64,000 bases of DNA from Zeugodacus cucurbitae (lineage: Eukaryota > Arthropoda > Insecta > Diptera > Tephritidae): the NCBI RefSeq assembly GCF_028554725.1, contig NC_071668.1, positions 14,987,501-15,051,500 on the forward strand, given 5' to 3'. Of the stretch, positions 22,754-33,970 are shown piece after piece (position 1 is the stretch's first letter; each line of letters begins with the position of its first letter). The notes under the pieces are model-generated. The model did not search any database. It had not been told where the DNA came from and saw only the letters and a program-made list of their open reading frames with translations. Position numbers and translations under genes: made by a program.

Positions 22754-25559
22754 GAAAAGACTCAAATCCAATTTCTTGGGATTTGCTTTATTGACAAATT
22801 TTCTTAATTTGGAACCTGATGAGTATTTTTGGTTCTCTAATATCGATTAGAATCAAAGTGGCCAAGATTTTACGTCCACCGAACAGACAGGGTTGTATTA
22901 GAAATATACCTTGGAAAAATATATCATGGAAAAGTGGTTTCAAAATTAGTCAAAGAGATCGTAAATAGTACTGATAATAAGATAACAAACATTAGAGAGT
23001 AGCGAATCGAACACATATACCAGTTTTTCTAACAAACTGAGAGCACAGAAAAAGCTTTTCGTTTGCAATATGAAAGAATATATATTTTTATACTGATTAG
23101 GGCTCAAAGATGGTGAGCAGAGAAATAGTGAATCGATGACGACAGATTATTTGCTAATTTTGAGGTTAGAAATATAATAGCAACCCTCGTAAATACATAT
23201 ATCTCTTCTGGCACATTTAAATTATTAATTAAACAACGTTTTCTGCTCATTAAAAAGCATTTCATTTCATTTGATTTCATTTTAACTGCTTAAGCAGTGT
23301 ATCGCCAAAAAAAGCCATAGTACCTAACCTCAACTTTTTATCCTGCGAACCGATCAATTCGACTTCAACGCAGTTAACAGGATGCTGTGTCTGGAGTGTG
23401 TAGGAGCAACGAATATATTGTGTGTTGCATGCAACCGGAAAACATTAATATAATAAATTGCTGCATAAAGTATACTGCAAGGCAGAAATTCTGCAGAATT
23501 GGAGACAGACAGATAAAAACAGAAATAAAAAGAAAATAAAAATTAATTATGCCAAAATATAACGCACACTTATTAATAGGTTAATAATATTTTGATTGTA
23601 CATAAATCAACGACAATGCTATATGCAAGCAGCAATAAATAAATACGCAAACAAAAACAGCAATTTCATTCATATTTTATTTCCAGCTTTATAACTGGAG
23701 CTGCAGTTACTAATTGCTACGCTTGTCGAAGGATACACTGATGAGAAAAAAAAAATAAAAATAAAAATAAAGAAAAAAACAACAACAAAAACTCGTTTCA
23801 AAATCAGAGTTGACAAGTTTTAATTTGCATATGTTTCTCTTTGCACACAACTTCCACAAGACCCTTTAGCGCTGGTCAAACCCACAAGTCGGCTACAGTG
23901 CGAGCCTGAGCATTGCGTGCGTCACACAGACACGCTCTAACTTGTAGACAGTAAAACAACAACTAAAATAACTACAACACCAGCAACAATAACTCCAAAA
24001 ACAACAATATCAACCTGAGCATCTTCTCTTTGGCAGCGCAGCCAGCAACACGCTCCCTCAAATGTCGCCTCTCAGGTGATATCTCATGCTGCCTGCCCCT
24101 ACATGCACATGTGTGCAGCCATAACAAATGAATTATTGACATTTTTCAAGCAATATTCAGAAATATTCATGCCTTCGACGCTGTCCACATGCTGGCGATA
24201 TGGACAACTGTCAACGCACTGCTTACCGATCCAATGATTTTATTATATGCAGCCCCTGTCCCTGCGCCACAACTTCAGCATGTGTCGCTATGTAAGCTGT
24301 CAGTCGTTCGGTATACCTGTCCGTGCAAACACTCTACACACACGTTCTTTTTCTTTTTTTTTTCCATATCAAGCACTCACCAATTGGTTACTGGGCTCAT
24401 TCGTTGTCTTCACTCGTTATCTAGTAACTTTTAAAATTTTTGCTCATTAATGAATTTAAATGGTCTCCTTTATAATATTTAACGGCTTCTTTGCATCATT
24501 TTATGTTGATAATATTTTAACGGTTACCTTTTCACTTTAAATCAGACCCCCCTCCTCCAAACCTACTTTTTGGCCCTTCGTATTGGCTATTTTTTTCAAT
24601 ACTTTACTTCATCCATTGGCCGTTTTTTTGTGTGCTTAAGTCATTGCCATAATCTTCGTTGGTTGTCTGCATTAATATTGCGTTCTTAATGAGTCCGCAT
24701 TAAGTTTTGACAGTTGACAAGTTGTGCGTTTTCAGCTGGTTAAGTCATATATCTACATATACCGGATTGTATATGAGGACCAAATAATAACAAAATTAAA
24801 ACAAATGAAAAATTATATATGCGATAATATTTACAACAACAATAATAAGAACCACTTTAGAAACCCATTACGCTAGTTAAAAACCTATTAAGACTCACAC
24901 AGTCGTGCCTTATACCTGATAAACCGTAAGAACTAGCATACAAATATTTCTACTAAGCACTTATTAAATGGTAATCTGATGTTTATGATATAAGTTATGA
25001 CTAATTGATAGATAAAGACTAGTTGCCACGATCTTGGTTTTGTTTGCCTTCTGCTTAGTGTAAACATTTTGCTTCCAACTTCTTCTTGGATATAAGTACA
25101 TTAATGTTAGTATAAAGGATTATTGTTTTTCGACAATAATTTTAATATTGTGAAGCGCAATTTCATATAATAGATTCAATAGAAAGTATGGTAAGTCTCC
25201 ATTTTGATTCCCGCTTGCGTCGGGTGCTTGAACGACTTGATCTTTCCTTGCTATCACCACCTTAACACACTTGGGCAGTTGTGCCAAAATCCTTTGTGAA
25301 ACGAAATACCACTAAAGATAGATCTGAACCCTTCTATAGCGGCAAAACGCCTTGATCCTATCACAAATCTGCTAAGGACTCTCATAATATCAAAAAAATT
25401 TGGACAAATCTTGGGTCGAACTTGCAATGCCAATATATGTATACTACACATAGTGTCTTGAAACCACATTGAATATTTGGTTATTTAAAGGCATAAAGGC
25501 AATGGAAGTAATTGAAGTCTGAACAATATCCAAGTACCATGGTCGGCATACATATATCC
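22754..25559. other. non-coding stretch
   Basis: Scattered CAA-rich runs (about 23945-24010) and A-rich runs (23745-23790). A fair acceptor-like site (TTTTATTTCCAG, ending 23687) has no donor behind it. No gene recognised. Confidence 0.45.
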
Positions 25560-25957
25560 GCTCATTAAGGCAATTATTAGAACTAAGTCTAGGAGTGCTT
25601 ACTGGTCATTGCCCAATAGGCACACACAGGGTGAGGCTAGGAATCATGTCAGACGCTAGTTGCCAAAGCTGTTTGGAGGAAAGCGAAAAGGAATCGTCCA
25701 AGCACTTCCTCCTTCAATGTCCAGCATTCGCCAGACTTAGGTTAAAGAAACTCGGTAGAAAATATTCTGCGAACACAGCGAAGTGACTGGAATCGACATT
25801 AGCCGACTTTAGAACTTTATTAAGAGTCCAAGCGCTTCGTGGCAACATATGGGTCTTAGTGATCCGTTATGAGTATTTCCGGGTGTCACAATGGACAGTC
25901 GAATCTGTCTCAGTTAGATTCTCTGCATTTGCGGAGTCCTACCTCTTAACCTAACCT
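25560..25957 (+). pseudogene. LINE 3' end (I/LOA/Jockey-type, C-terminal region)
   Basis: The frame 25595-25786 reads LTGHCPIGTHRVRLGI, then CQSC, then HFLLQCPAFARLRLKKLG. This is the Cys-Cys-His-Cys tail that follows the RNase H domain in I-, LOA- and Jockey-like LINEs. A TGA interrupts after about 63 codons, and readable sequence continues to the end. The 3' terminus is CTCTTAACCTAACCTAA at 25941-25957, the usual tail of these fly LINEs. Upstream reverse transcriptase is absent, so this is a 5'-truncated, dead copy. It is related to the minus-strand relic at 49.9-50.3 kb, which shares HFLL.CPA..RLRLK.LG. Confidence 0.75.
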
Positions 25958-26822
25958 AAGTCTAGAAGCGGGCTATCTTGACTTAAAACGGCAATCTCTT
26001 TATAATAGAGTATTTAGTCTAAATATCTCGACTAGACCTTGTCAATCTGGTATTTCTTTCTAATTTAATATGAATTGAAATCTGAATATATCGACTTGAC
26101 TCCGACAATCAGTTGTCTCTTTAGAATTGAGTATTTAGTATTAATAGCTCGAATTGAACTCGATAGTCGCGTATCTCTATAGAGTTGAGTATTTAGTTTG
26201 TATATTTCGACTTGACCTCGATAATCCAGCGTCTCTCTGTAGGACTAAATATCGCGATCTTTATGATCTTTAGAATTGAACATAAAGATTAGATACACAA
26301 CTGGACCGCGACAGTCGGGTGTGTATTTAGAATTGGTTATTAAGTCAGGATGTCTCAAATTGACCTAGATAATCCAGTGTCTCTTCAGAGCTTTTAGGTC
26401 TACAACTTTGCTTCCGCCGTTTTTTTTTTTTGTGTAAATTTAAGTTTTTTTTTTAAACGGTTACAAATGTCGATGAGCCTCAGCCGCACTTTTCTTTAAA
26501 TTAAAAAAGAAAAGCAAAATTTCTCGCAAATGTCGTGAATTCGGCTCAAAAAGCGACATTTTCAGTTGATAATAAGTTTGGGATGCAAACAGATTTCTAC
26601 AAATATTTTGTTGGGTTAATGTTGACATAAATGTCCAAGTTCGATATAAAACGATTTAATCGACCAGTGCTTGTCCCTAGAGACATCTATTGGAAAACGG
26701 CGGAAGCAAAATTGTAGGCCTAATAAATATCGCGTCAGAATATCGCGACTTGACCTCGACAATTGGGTGTCTCTTTACAATTGAATGTTAGTCTGTATAT
26801 TTCGAACTGGGCTCTACATATG
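25958..26822. repeat. ~60-bp diverged tandem array, interrupted by a MITE
   Basis: Units carry TATTTCGACTTGACCTCGA, a CAATC step, and GTCTCTTTAGAATTGAGTAT. The CGACTTGAC anchor recurs at about 26029, 26092, 26150 and 26208 (spacing 63, 58, 58). About eight diverged units are visible. The array starts directly after the LINE tail and resumes after 26722. Confidence 0.75.
26395..26722. mobile_element. MITE with 29-bp inverted ends, 328 bp
   Basis: The left end reads TAGGTCTACAACTTTGCTTC then CGCCGTTTT. The right end reversed reads TAGGCCTACAATTTTGCTTC then CGCCGTTTT, 27 of 29 matching. Both edges carry TA, as in Tc1/mariner-type insertion. It lies inside the ~60-bp array, so it is younger than the array. 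No coding capacity. Confidence 0.8.
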
Positions 26823-28515
26823 ACACATACGAATAGGCTCAGTTATGAACGGATCCCATAAATAATGTTCTTCTCTTTGGTTCAAAAGAAATTAGAGTCG
26901 AACATCCACTTTGTGGAAGATGTTCCACCAACTTTCTAAGCTATTAAAATAAAAGGGCAGAAGCTCTATTTTGCTTTCTTCTAAGCCAAAAATAATTGCC
27001 TCCAGCTTAAGACAGCATATGTCAATATCCAACTTGCATTAACTGCCCAACACAAATCAATGCCGAACAATTTTGACCGATGAAACAAAAGTAAATCACT
27101 CATTTACTCAAGCAAACCACTTAACCGTATCGACGACGGCGATGATGATGATGAAACGTCTTGCAGCATTTGATTTGTGCTAATAAAGGGAATTATTTTT
27201 TCATGTAACAAATAAGGCAGAAATCGCTCATTGCACTTATGAAACTTAGTTAAGCTCATCAACCCCCTCTCTTCCTCCCATCAGTTTTCTGCCACCGCTA
27301 CAAGCCAAAGATTGCGAAATAATCAAGTGGAAGTGCTGATCCGGACGCATTTATGCGCTGCCCAGCTGAGCTATTCCTCAGGGGATGTATTACCGTATGT
27401 TATATAATACATATTGGTGTTGTTGTTGTTATGAAAACTTTTTCGCCTTAAGCCATTGCGATACCATGTGTAATCAGTAATCGTCAGCAGACAGCCACGG
27501 GCTCCGCAAGCCGGACGAGCGTACGAGCTCTATGGAGTTTCTTCGCTCAGCATGTCTTCTCCACTACTAGACGCTAGTGAAGAGAGCACGTTACATAAAT
27601 GGCTTAGAACCTTTTCTAATGAACTCAATCAAAAATCGATTTGCTATTGATAACTGCCTTGGCATCAGCAGTTGCAGCTGTACAAAGAATGGACGCGGTG
27701 TTTGGGTGGGGGCGCACACATATTGCCTACAAATGGCAGCACCGCGATAAATTGCTTGGCATTAAGTGCTTAAGTGCAGGAGCGCACAGATTTTTCTATG
27801 AATTTTGCCATTTTCAGTTGCCATCGCTTGGTTGATTTTTCGCTGTTGTGACGTTTGATGAAAAGGAATTATTAATAATCGCTAGGGAATAAGCGCAGCG
27901 CTTTATGATGCAATGGCTCCCCTCTTAGTACTTATAATTTATATGTGTGTTTTGCTAATTGTTGCTGGAATGGCGAGGCATTAAATGTTAACTCTCTTGT
28001 GTGTGTGTGTGTGTGGTTACTAATACAAAAAGATCGAAGAATCTACTTACCTTTAATTGCAAGTGAAATAAAAGTTGAATGATAGACAGCTGGTACTTGG
28101 CGATAAGATTATTTATAGAAAGTTTGTATAGAAGCTAATAAGCTTACATACGGCGAATATATTAATATACAGTTATTTATGTATGTAAAAAAATTCTGAA
28201 AAAAGTAATGAACTAGGAAAGCTTTGTTACTCAATTCATCTCATCAAGTTTTATGTTGGTTCAAACTCAATTTGAAGGCCGTAAGTTATATAAAAACTGA
28301 GAAGAGCTTCACCCAAGCCTTCCTGTCAAACAAATTTCCAGCAATTTGTTTCATAAATCTCTTCGAGTAAGAATTCGACCAGCTACGTTACTTCTATATA
28401 AACAAAAAGTGACTAAAGTCTTAAATGAGGACATTCTCTCTTCTTTATCCTGGTATAAAATATTTAATGTTTCCAAAAATATAATAAATATTTTTTTAGC
28501 AAAATTTGTAAATAT
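26823..28515. other. non-coding stretch with a (TG)n run
   Basis: A (TG)8 microsatellite lies at about 27999-28015. A minus-strand donor-like ACTTACC at 28046-28052 has no supporting exon. No gene recognised. Confidence 0.45.
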
Positions 28516-28899
28516 GATTTGGTTTGTGGGTCGGTGGAATCATCGGCATCATCACTGACTATTTGATGCCTGAAATTGAAGCACGTGATCTCGGCGACCT
28601 TTGATTTCAACAAGACGGCCCACTTCGTACACAACGCGTCAGTCAATGAAATGAGAAAGAACACTTCAGTGAGCAGATAATTTCACGTTTTGGATCTGTC
28701 GATTGGACACCAAGATCGTGTGATATTACACCATTAGACTTTGTCCTGTGCGGATATGTATGTTAAGTCTAAAATCTATGTGGACAATGCCGCTTAGATT
28801 CAAGCCATGGAACGAGCCATCTAAAATTGGTCACAACGGATGGACCATCGGAGGCGTAGCCGCGGCCAATATTTGAAAGAGATAATCTTCAAAAAATAA
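28516..28899 (+). pseudogene. DD41D mariner transposase relic, C-terminal half
   Basis: The readable pieces follow the order of the intact transposase at 41.56 kb: a GLWVGGIIG-like box near 28517-28545, FQQDG with the second catalytic Asp at 28614-28616 (the Trp before it is now TGA), SVDWTPRSCDITPLDF with the third Asp, then RRRSRGQYLKEIIFKK ending at the TAA 28897-28899. Several frameshifts and stops break it, and the N-terminal half with the first Asp is missing. It is an old, dead copy. The order of motifs makes the family call firm. Confidence 0.8.
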
Positions 28900-29269
28900 A
28901 TGCCAAATAATGTTATTTGGAATGATAATAAACATTTTCTGTGTTTTTTTTTCTCTAAAAAAATAGGGAACCTCGAAATGGATCAGCATTTAGTTGTAGC
29001 AGCAGAAAACATTCCCCTTCCTTGACCGCATAAAAGTCTGAGTCGCTTTTGGTTTCGAAAACATGACCGTCGTGGAAACGAAAAAAGGTTTGGAAGCTCG
29101 ATTTGTCGATTTACTTCTGTAATAAAAGATGAGATTCTCAAGCTGACGGACCTCCATTTTTTTCCATATTCCATTTCTGGTTAAAAAAGTTGTTTTCCCT
29201 GAAGAATTAATAAATATGATTTTCTATGATATATATGTACATATATTTTAATATTTTTTATCTTTTCAG
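28900..29269. other. non-coding stretch before the microexon
   Basis: The end of the mariner relic, then unique sequence. The 3' part becomes a TATATG- and T-rich tract leading into the acceptor at 29268-29269. Confidence 0.4.
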
Positions 29270-29302
29270 ATGTTCAATTGTGTCTCGAATTATATAAAGT
29301 CG
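29270..29302 (+). CDS. candidate 33-nt coding microexon starting with ATG
   Basis: The preceding tract ATTTTTTATCTTTTCAG is a strong acceptor, and the exon is followed by GTAAGTCAG, a full donor. The 33 bases are exactly 11 codons, MFNCVSNYIKS, with the ATG as the first three bases and phase-0 ends. This would suit a first coding exon joined to a non-coding 5' exon; the donor at 3314 is a possible partner about 26 kb upstream. A Cys at position 4 beside a Lys resembles palmitoylated N termini, but that is speculation. I do not recognise the peptide. Chance pairing of a good acceptor and donor at this distance is possible in 64 kb, so this stays a candidate. Confidence 0.33.
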
Positions 29303-29339
29303 GTAAGTCAGTTTTAAATCAATATTATAATTTAAAAAA

Positions 29340-29620
29340 TTGGGAACAAAAGCTTAAAGCTTTTTTTAAACTTTTATTTTATTTTTAATTTATTTTTTCA
29401 TTTATTGATGAAAGCTGTGTTAAGTGTTATATTTTTTACAAATCTGAAAATATTTTTTTTTAAAGCTTTCATTATTTATGAAAAAGCTAAAAGCTTTTTT
29501 AAAGCTTATCAAAAAACTTTCATTTATTGATTGAAGTTGTGTTTAATATTTTTTACAAATCTGAAAAAAGTTCAAAGCTTTTTAAAAGCTTTCATTTCTT
29601 GATGAAGGTGGTCAGGTTTT
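29340..29620. repeat. AAAGCTTT-rich irregular tandem repeat
   Basis: Partial units contain TTCATTTATTGATGAAAGCT, TTTTTTACAAATCTGAAAA (29433-29450 and 29550-29570) and AAAGCTTTTT. Spacing is about 117-122 bp for the first two units and shorter for the third. AAAGCTT-type words occur more than six times. Confidence 0.65.
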
Positions 29621-30299
29621 ATTAATACTGAGGATATCACTTCTATTTTTTCACATTATTCGAAATTAGTTTCATATAGGGATTTAGTTTTTTTTTTGTA
29701 AAATTCTTCTGAAATTAATAGATTTTTCAAATTTATTTCTTATGCGTTCTATCCTGATTATTGCGGTTACCTTGCCTTCGCCATAAAGCTTTAAGAGATT
29801 TTTCATAACAGAAATTCGCACGGGACTGTTGCCAGATAATAGATTACCATTATTTGAATAAATTTCTTTTGAAACATAATTCAACTTGAGATCGAATCGG
29901 GGTTCCACTTCTGTCCTCTTCTGTATGCAAGTAAATTACCATATCGTTGCGAAATGCATTTAGTGGGAATTTTCAATAAAAATCATAACAAAAACAATAA
30001 ATTATAACATAAGCGAGTGAATTAAAATTCCATAAATGAACTGGGTTATGAGGTCGCAGCACATGCCAAAAATGATGAAAAATGACGAAGAAACATACGA
30101 CGAAACAGTAGCGATTGCAAAATGCATAGCCAGCAGCAGTAGCGAGACCTACCCACAAGCGCGCACACTAACAACACAGCATAAGTTTGCCTGTAGTAAG
30201 TCAACTTGGACGATTTGTGTGACACTGTCGCATCAAACGCGCCGCTTATCTCTGAACGATTCATCAAAAAGAAACCTTGCAGTGAGGAATATATATATA
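29621..30299. other. non-coding stretch
   Basis: Overlapping short frames on both strands with no family features. Composition shifts towards GCGC-rich near 30230. Confidence 0.4.
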
Positions 30300-31760
30300 C
30301 ATTCTTATAAGTATGACGCGCGGCGTCACTAAGCGCGTTGCAACGGCAGCGACTCGCCGCTCATATAAATAAATAAATTCATCATTGTAAATCATGTGCA
30401 GTATTTTGCCATTTAATTAATCACAAAACGCGAATAAAACAAAGAAGAAAATATATATTACATAAACAACGCTTAATAAGCAACAACAACCGCGCGTAAA
30501 AGCGCAACCAAAAACGGCAAGAACGCTACAGTTAAGTAGCAAACGCGTTTGATATATTTGATGGCTACTTATTGTATTGAAAGTCAACATTTGAGCCGCC
30601 ACCGCCAGCACAGCGCACAGTTGGATATTCTCAAAAAAGATGATATTTATGGCAACTTTGACAATGAGCGGCGGAAATGCGCGCGCGTCCACGTCGTTGC
30701 ACTGCACAATTTATGCCGCGCGCGCGCTTAGTGACGCGTTGGCAATTGAGTTGCGCGCGTCATGGTCGCAAATCACAATTTTCAACTTGCCACTCAATTG
30801 CACACATATAACAATGAGTTGAGATAAAAAGCGCGCAATAAGAAAGCAGTACGCGCATTGACGTTGCAGAGCGCCGCGTGAACGTACGCGGTAGGCGGAC
30901 ACCGCGCATCTTAAGTTAGCGACGCGACTCACAGTTGCGCGCCATGCGGTCAGTAAAGTAATGTCTTGCAATGCGCGGTCTAATCGATTGATGAATGATT
31001 GCATGTATGAATGACAGCGATATGCTCACGTAACGCGCTCGGAGAACAGCTGTATATTACAACAATAACAACAAGAAAAGCCTCCTAGCGTTGGTGTGTG
31101 GTGAATGCGCGCTTCATACTGTATGATTGGCGGACAGATAAATGCCACAGCGGCGCGTCGCTGATGACAGGCTCAGTGACAAAGAAATAGAAGCGTAGCA
31201 TAGTACAACAACTTTTGTCAATTTCTACAACATATTGCCACCAACATTGACGCGCATGACCAAGCGCATCGACATATTTTAAATATATTAATTGTTAAAT
31301 GCATGGAGGAGCGATACGCGTCCTTAGCGCTTGAGTGTCAAGCGCAAATATCAATGAAGCGCTGCGCTTAAGCTGAGCGCATAGTTATATGTTGAAAGAA
31401 TTCTTCAAAAAGAATGCGTAACACAGCGCGCTTATTGAATTTTCATTATTCCAATATGCGCTCAGCCTTAGCTTTTCTACGCGCGCTTCATGCGCTCACT
31501 CGTCATATGCGCAGTTCGCCAATTGTTTCGCTGAATTATTAAATTCGCTCTGCTTTGTATTTAATGATTTATAGCTGGTGTTTTGTGGCTTTGGAAAATA
31601 GCAAAATAGTGCAGCGCGCCTGGTAGGTGGCCAAGCCAAATGCAGCTCGCTCTCAGTGGCATTGCGCGCTCCCCCAAAGGCGATAAATTGTGACGGTATT
31701 TATAGCGAGAGACGCGTAAGCCTCACAAGTCGACCGCGCGCGTTCGTTAAAACGCGACTT
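30300..31760. other. GCGC-dense island 1
   Basis: By my count about 45 GCGC tetramers (overlaps counted) fall in ~1.45 kb, including runs such as GCGCGCGCG near 30680 and CCGCGCGCGCGC near 30715. The rest of the window has few. Overall composition stays moderate because the GCGC words sit in AT-rich spacers. No frame is convincing. A regulatory region, an origin-like or chromatin element, or a remnant with biased mutation are all possible. Confidence 0.5.
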
Positions 31761-33229
31761 ATTTGGTATGTAATCGCTGAGTTCGAGATTAGAAATTTGA
31801 GTGATTTGTTGCGTATTCTATAAACTATGCTTTCAGCTGGGTATTTGTCGGGACGCTTTGATAGGTTGTAGTGAAAGTAAATCAAAGCTTTGGCTAAAGT
31901 GAGTTACTTGTAAAGTGAGTTACTAAGTAAAAAAAAAGATTCTTGAGACTAAGGTCTTCATTTTTTCTAAAAACTATATTATAGATATGACAGGCTCTTC
32001 AGAAAAATGTCCTGCTTCAAGTCTGATTCCTACGACTGCAAAATTAGTAATGACGTCTTCAGATTATATCAGCTCTCTCTTCCACTTTAATCGATAACTG
32101 CTCAAACCGACTTTGTCAGACCGTTATATGCAAAGATTCTGCCGATACATTATTGGATAAACGTAATGGGAAGCATTAAAATGACTCTACATTGTTCCAA
32201 TGAAGAACATAAGATTGTTTTAGGATATCGAAGGGATTTGTACTGATTTTATTTCCTTATGAAAAGCTAATATGTACAGTTTTTACGACTTTTAAATGAT
32301 CCTAAGATCTCATCGAAGAATTCCACTACAGCCGCTTCTTCGAAACTGGAACGGACCAGGATTTTTAGCCGCCCACGGACTGTCACACCAACATCATTCC
32401 TCAAAATTATTTGGAGAATGTTTTATGTTGCTGCAACAACAACATCTCGCAATTTACTGTGGTTGTTGTATTTGTAGCACTGTTCCAAATAAAGATTTCT
32501 TCATATAAATGTAAGATTCATAAATTACCGACTTTTTCCGTCCCGTTGGACATAATATTCTAGTCTTCCTCCAGAAGAAAGTCGATATTGATTTGAGTAA
32601 GTACTGTTTTGAACAAGTTATAGATACATGCGTAGAACCAGATATCCTTATTACAAGACCACTATCTTAATTATATGAAAAGGTCCCTAAATCAGGTTTA
32701 GAGAGTTACTCTGAAGTGACCACATCTCTACGCTTCTAACGGCATATCAAACCTCGTCCTGATAATATTTTCTATCGCACCCGGTTATTCCCAGATTTGG
32801 TTAATATCGGACCACGGTTGCATTCGAAGTTCGATAAAAGGTTTCCAAATATAATGCTCTTATTGAGTGAGTAAAACCGGGAAGATCTACAACTCTCGAG
32901 TATTAATTGTTTAGAGATTTCAAAGTAGTTATTCAGTCTAACCTCAATCTTGGACGTTTCCGTAGCTTTCAAAGTAATTAACCTCATTGGTTGAGGCTTA
33001 TTCATAAGGTGTATGCCTATAATAAACATAAAATGCATTCAATAACTGTAACTAATTATAATGAACTGCAAATGGCCACTGTAAAGCCAATAAACTCATA
33101 AGCAAGGTAATTAATAAATAAACTTTGGATCAATGGAAAAGTGGAGCAGAAAGTTTCCACATTTGTTTAATGGATGATATTAATTGTTTTTGTTATTGTT
33201 GTTGCTATTACTTTTCTTGTGCGCTCGTT
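31761..33229. other. non-coding stretch with a repeat fragment
   Basis: At about 32340-32480 the text AACTGGAACGGACCAGG, ACGGACTGTCACACCAACAT and CTGCAACAACAACA looks like an interspersed repeat fragment (see also 17.1 kb). Otherwise no gene recognised. Confidence 0.4.
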
Positions 33230-33970
33230 AGCAGCCAGCCACAGTGGCGCGTAATAAGCGATTAAAACATCTTTAATCAAGCGATTAACGCAGCGGGCGA
33301 TATGCGCCGCACCGTCACAAGTGGAGAAGAACACTGCCAGCAGCGCTTTGCATAACAGCTGTGTCTGCTTGTATGACACCACTGCTTAATGGCAACTTGG
33401 CTATATTTCCCAGTGAATGCATGTGATTATGAGGACGCGCACCGCTTGGTAGTGGCTGGTAGCGCGCCACCGGAGCACACCTGTCGCGCGTACAGCTTGA
33501 ATGCATGTAATCCAATGCGCGAGGCGCCGCCGTCACCTCTGGCTGAGCATCTGGCGCACAGCGCGAGTTTGATGCTGCGCTTTGTCGCTACATACAATGT
33601 AGGTGAGTGCAACAGATTGCGGCAAGAGCGCGCCGCGACATGCCGCGCACCATTTACACCTTTTTCGGCAGTTCGTCGCGTTGCGCGCCACTTGAGGTCA
33701 TTATATTTTCATAATTTATTTGGAATTAAGTGAAGTTGAGTATGAAATTAAGCAGTTCACACACACACAGACACACAATAACCTCTAAGCAATTTAGACC
33801 ACTTTACCGTTAAAGCGCGCAACGCATTTTTGGCATAAATCTTTTTAATATTATTTTGTTACGCTTTGGTTAGCGCGTAAATATTATCATTTCCACATAA
33901 TAATGTGAAAATTTATTGATAATTTGTTTGTTATTGTTGCCAGCAGGTGGCAACGCGGTCAACATGCGCC
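33230..33970. other. GCGC-dense island 2
   Basis: Twenty or so GCGC words in ~740 bp, many as GCGCC or GCGCG, following the same style as island 1. A 114-codon plus-strand frame (33389-33733) lies inside, with a donor-like ATGTAG|GTGAGTGC at 33602-33603. I see no domain in it and do not call it a gene. Confidence 0.45.
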
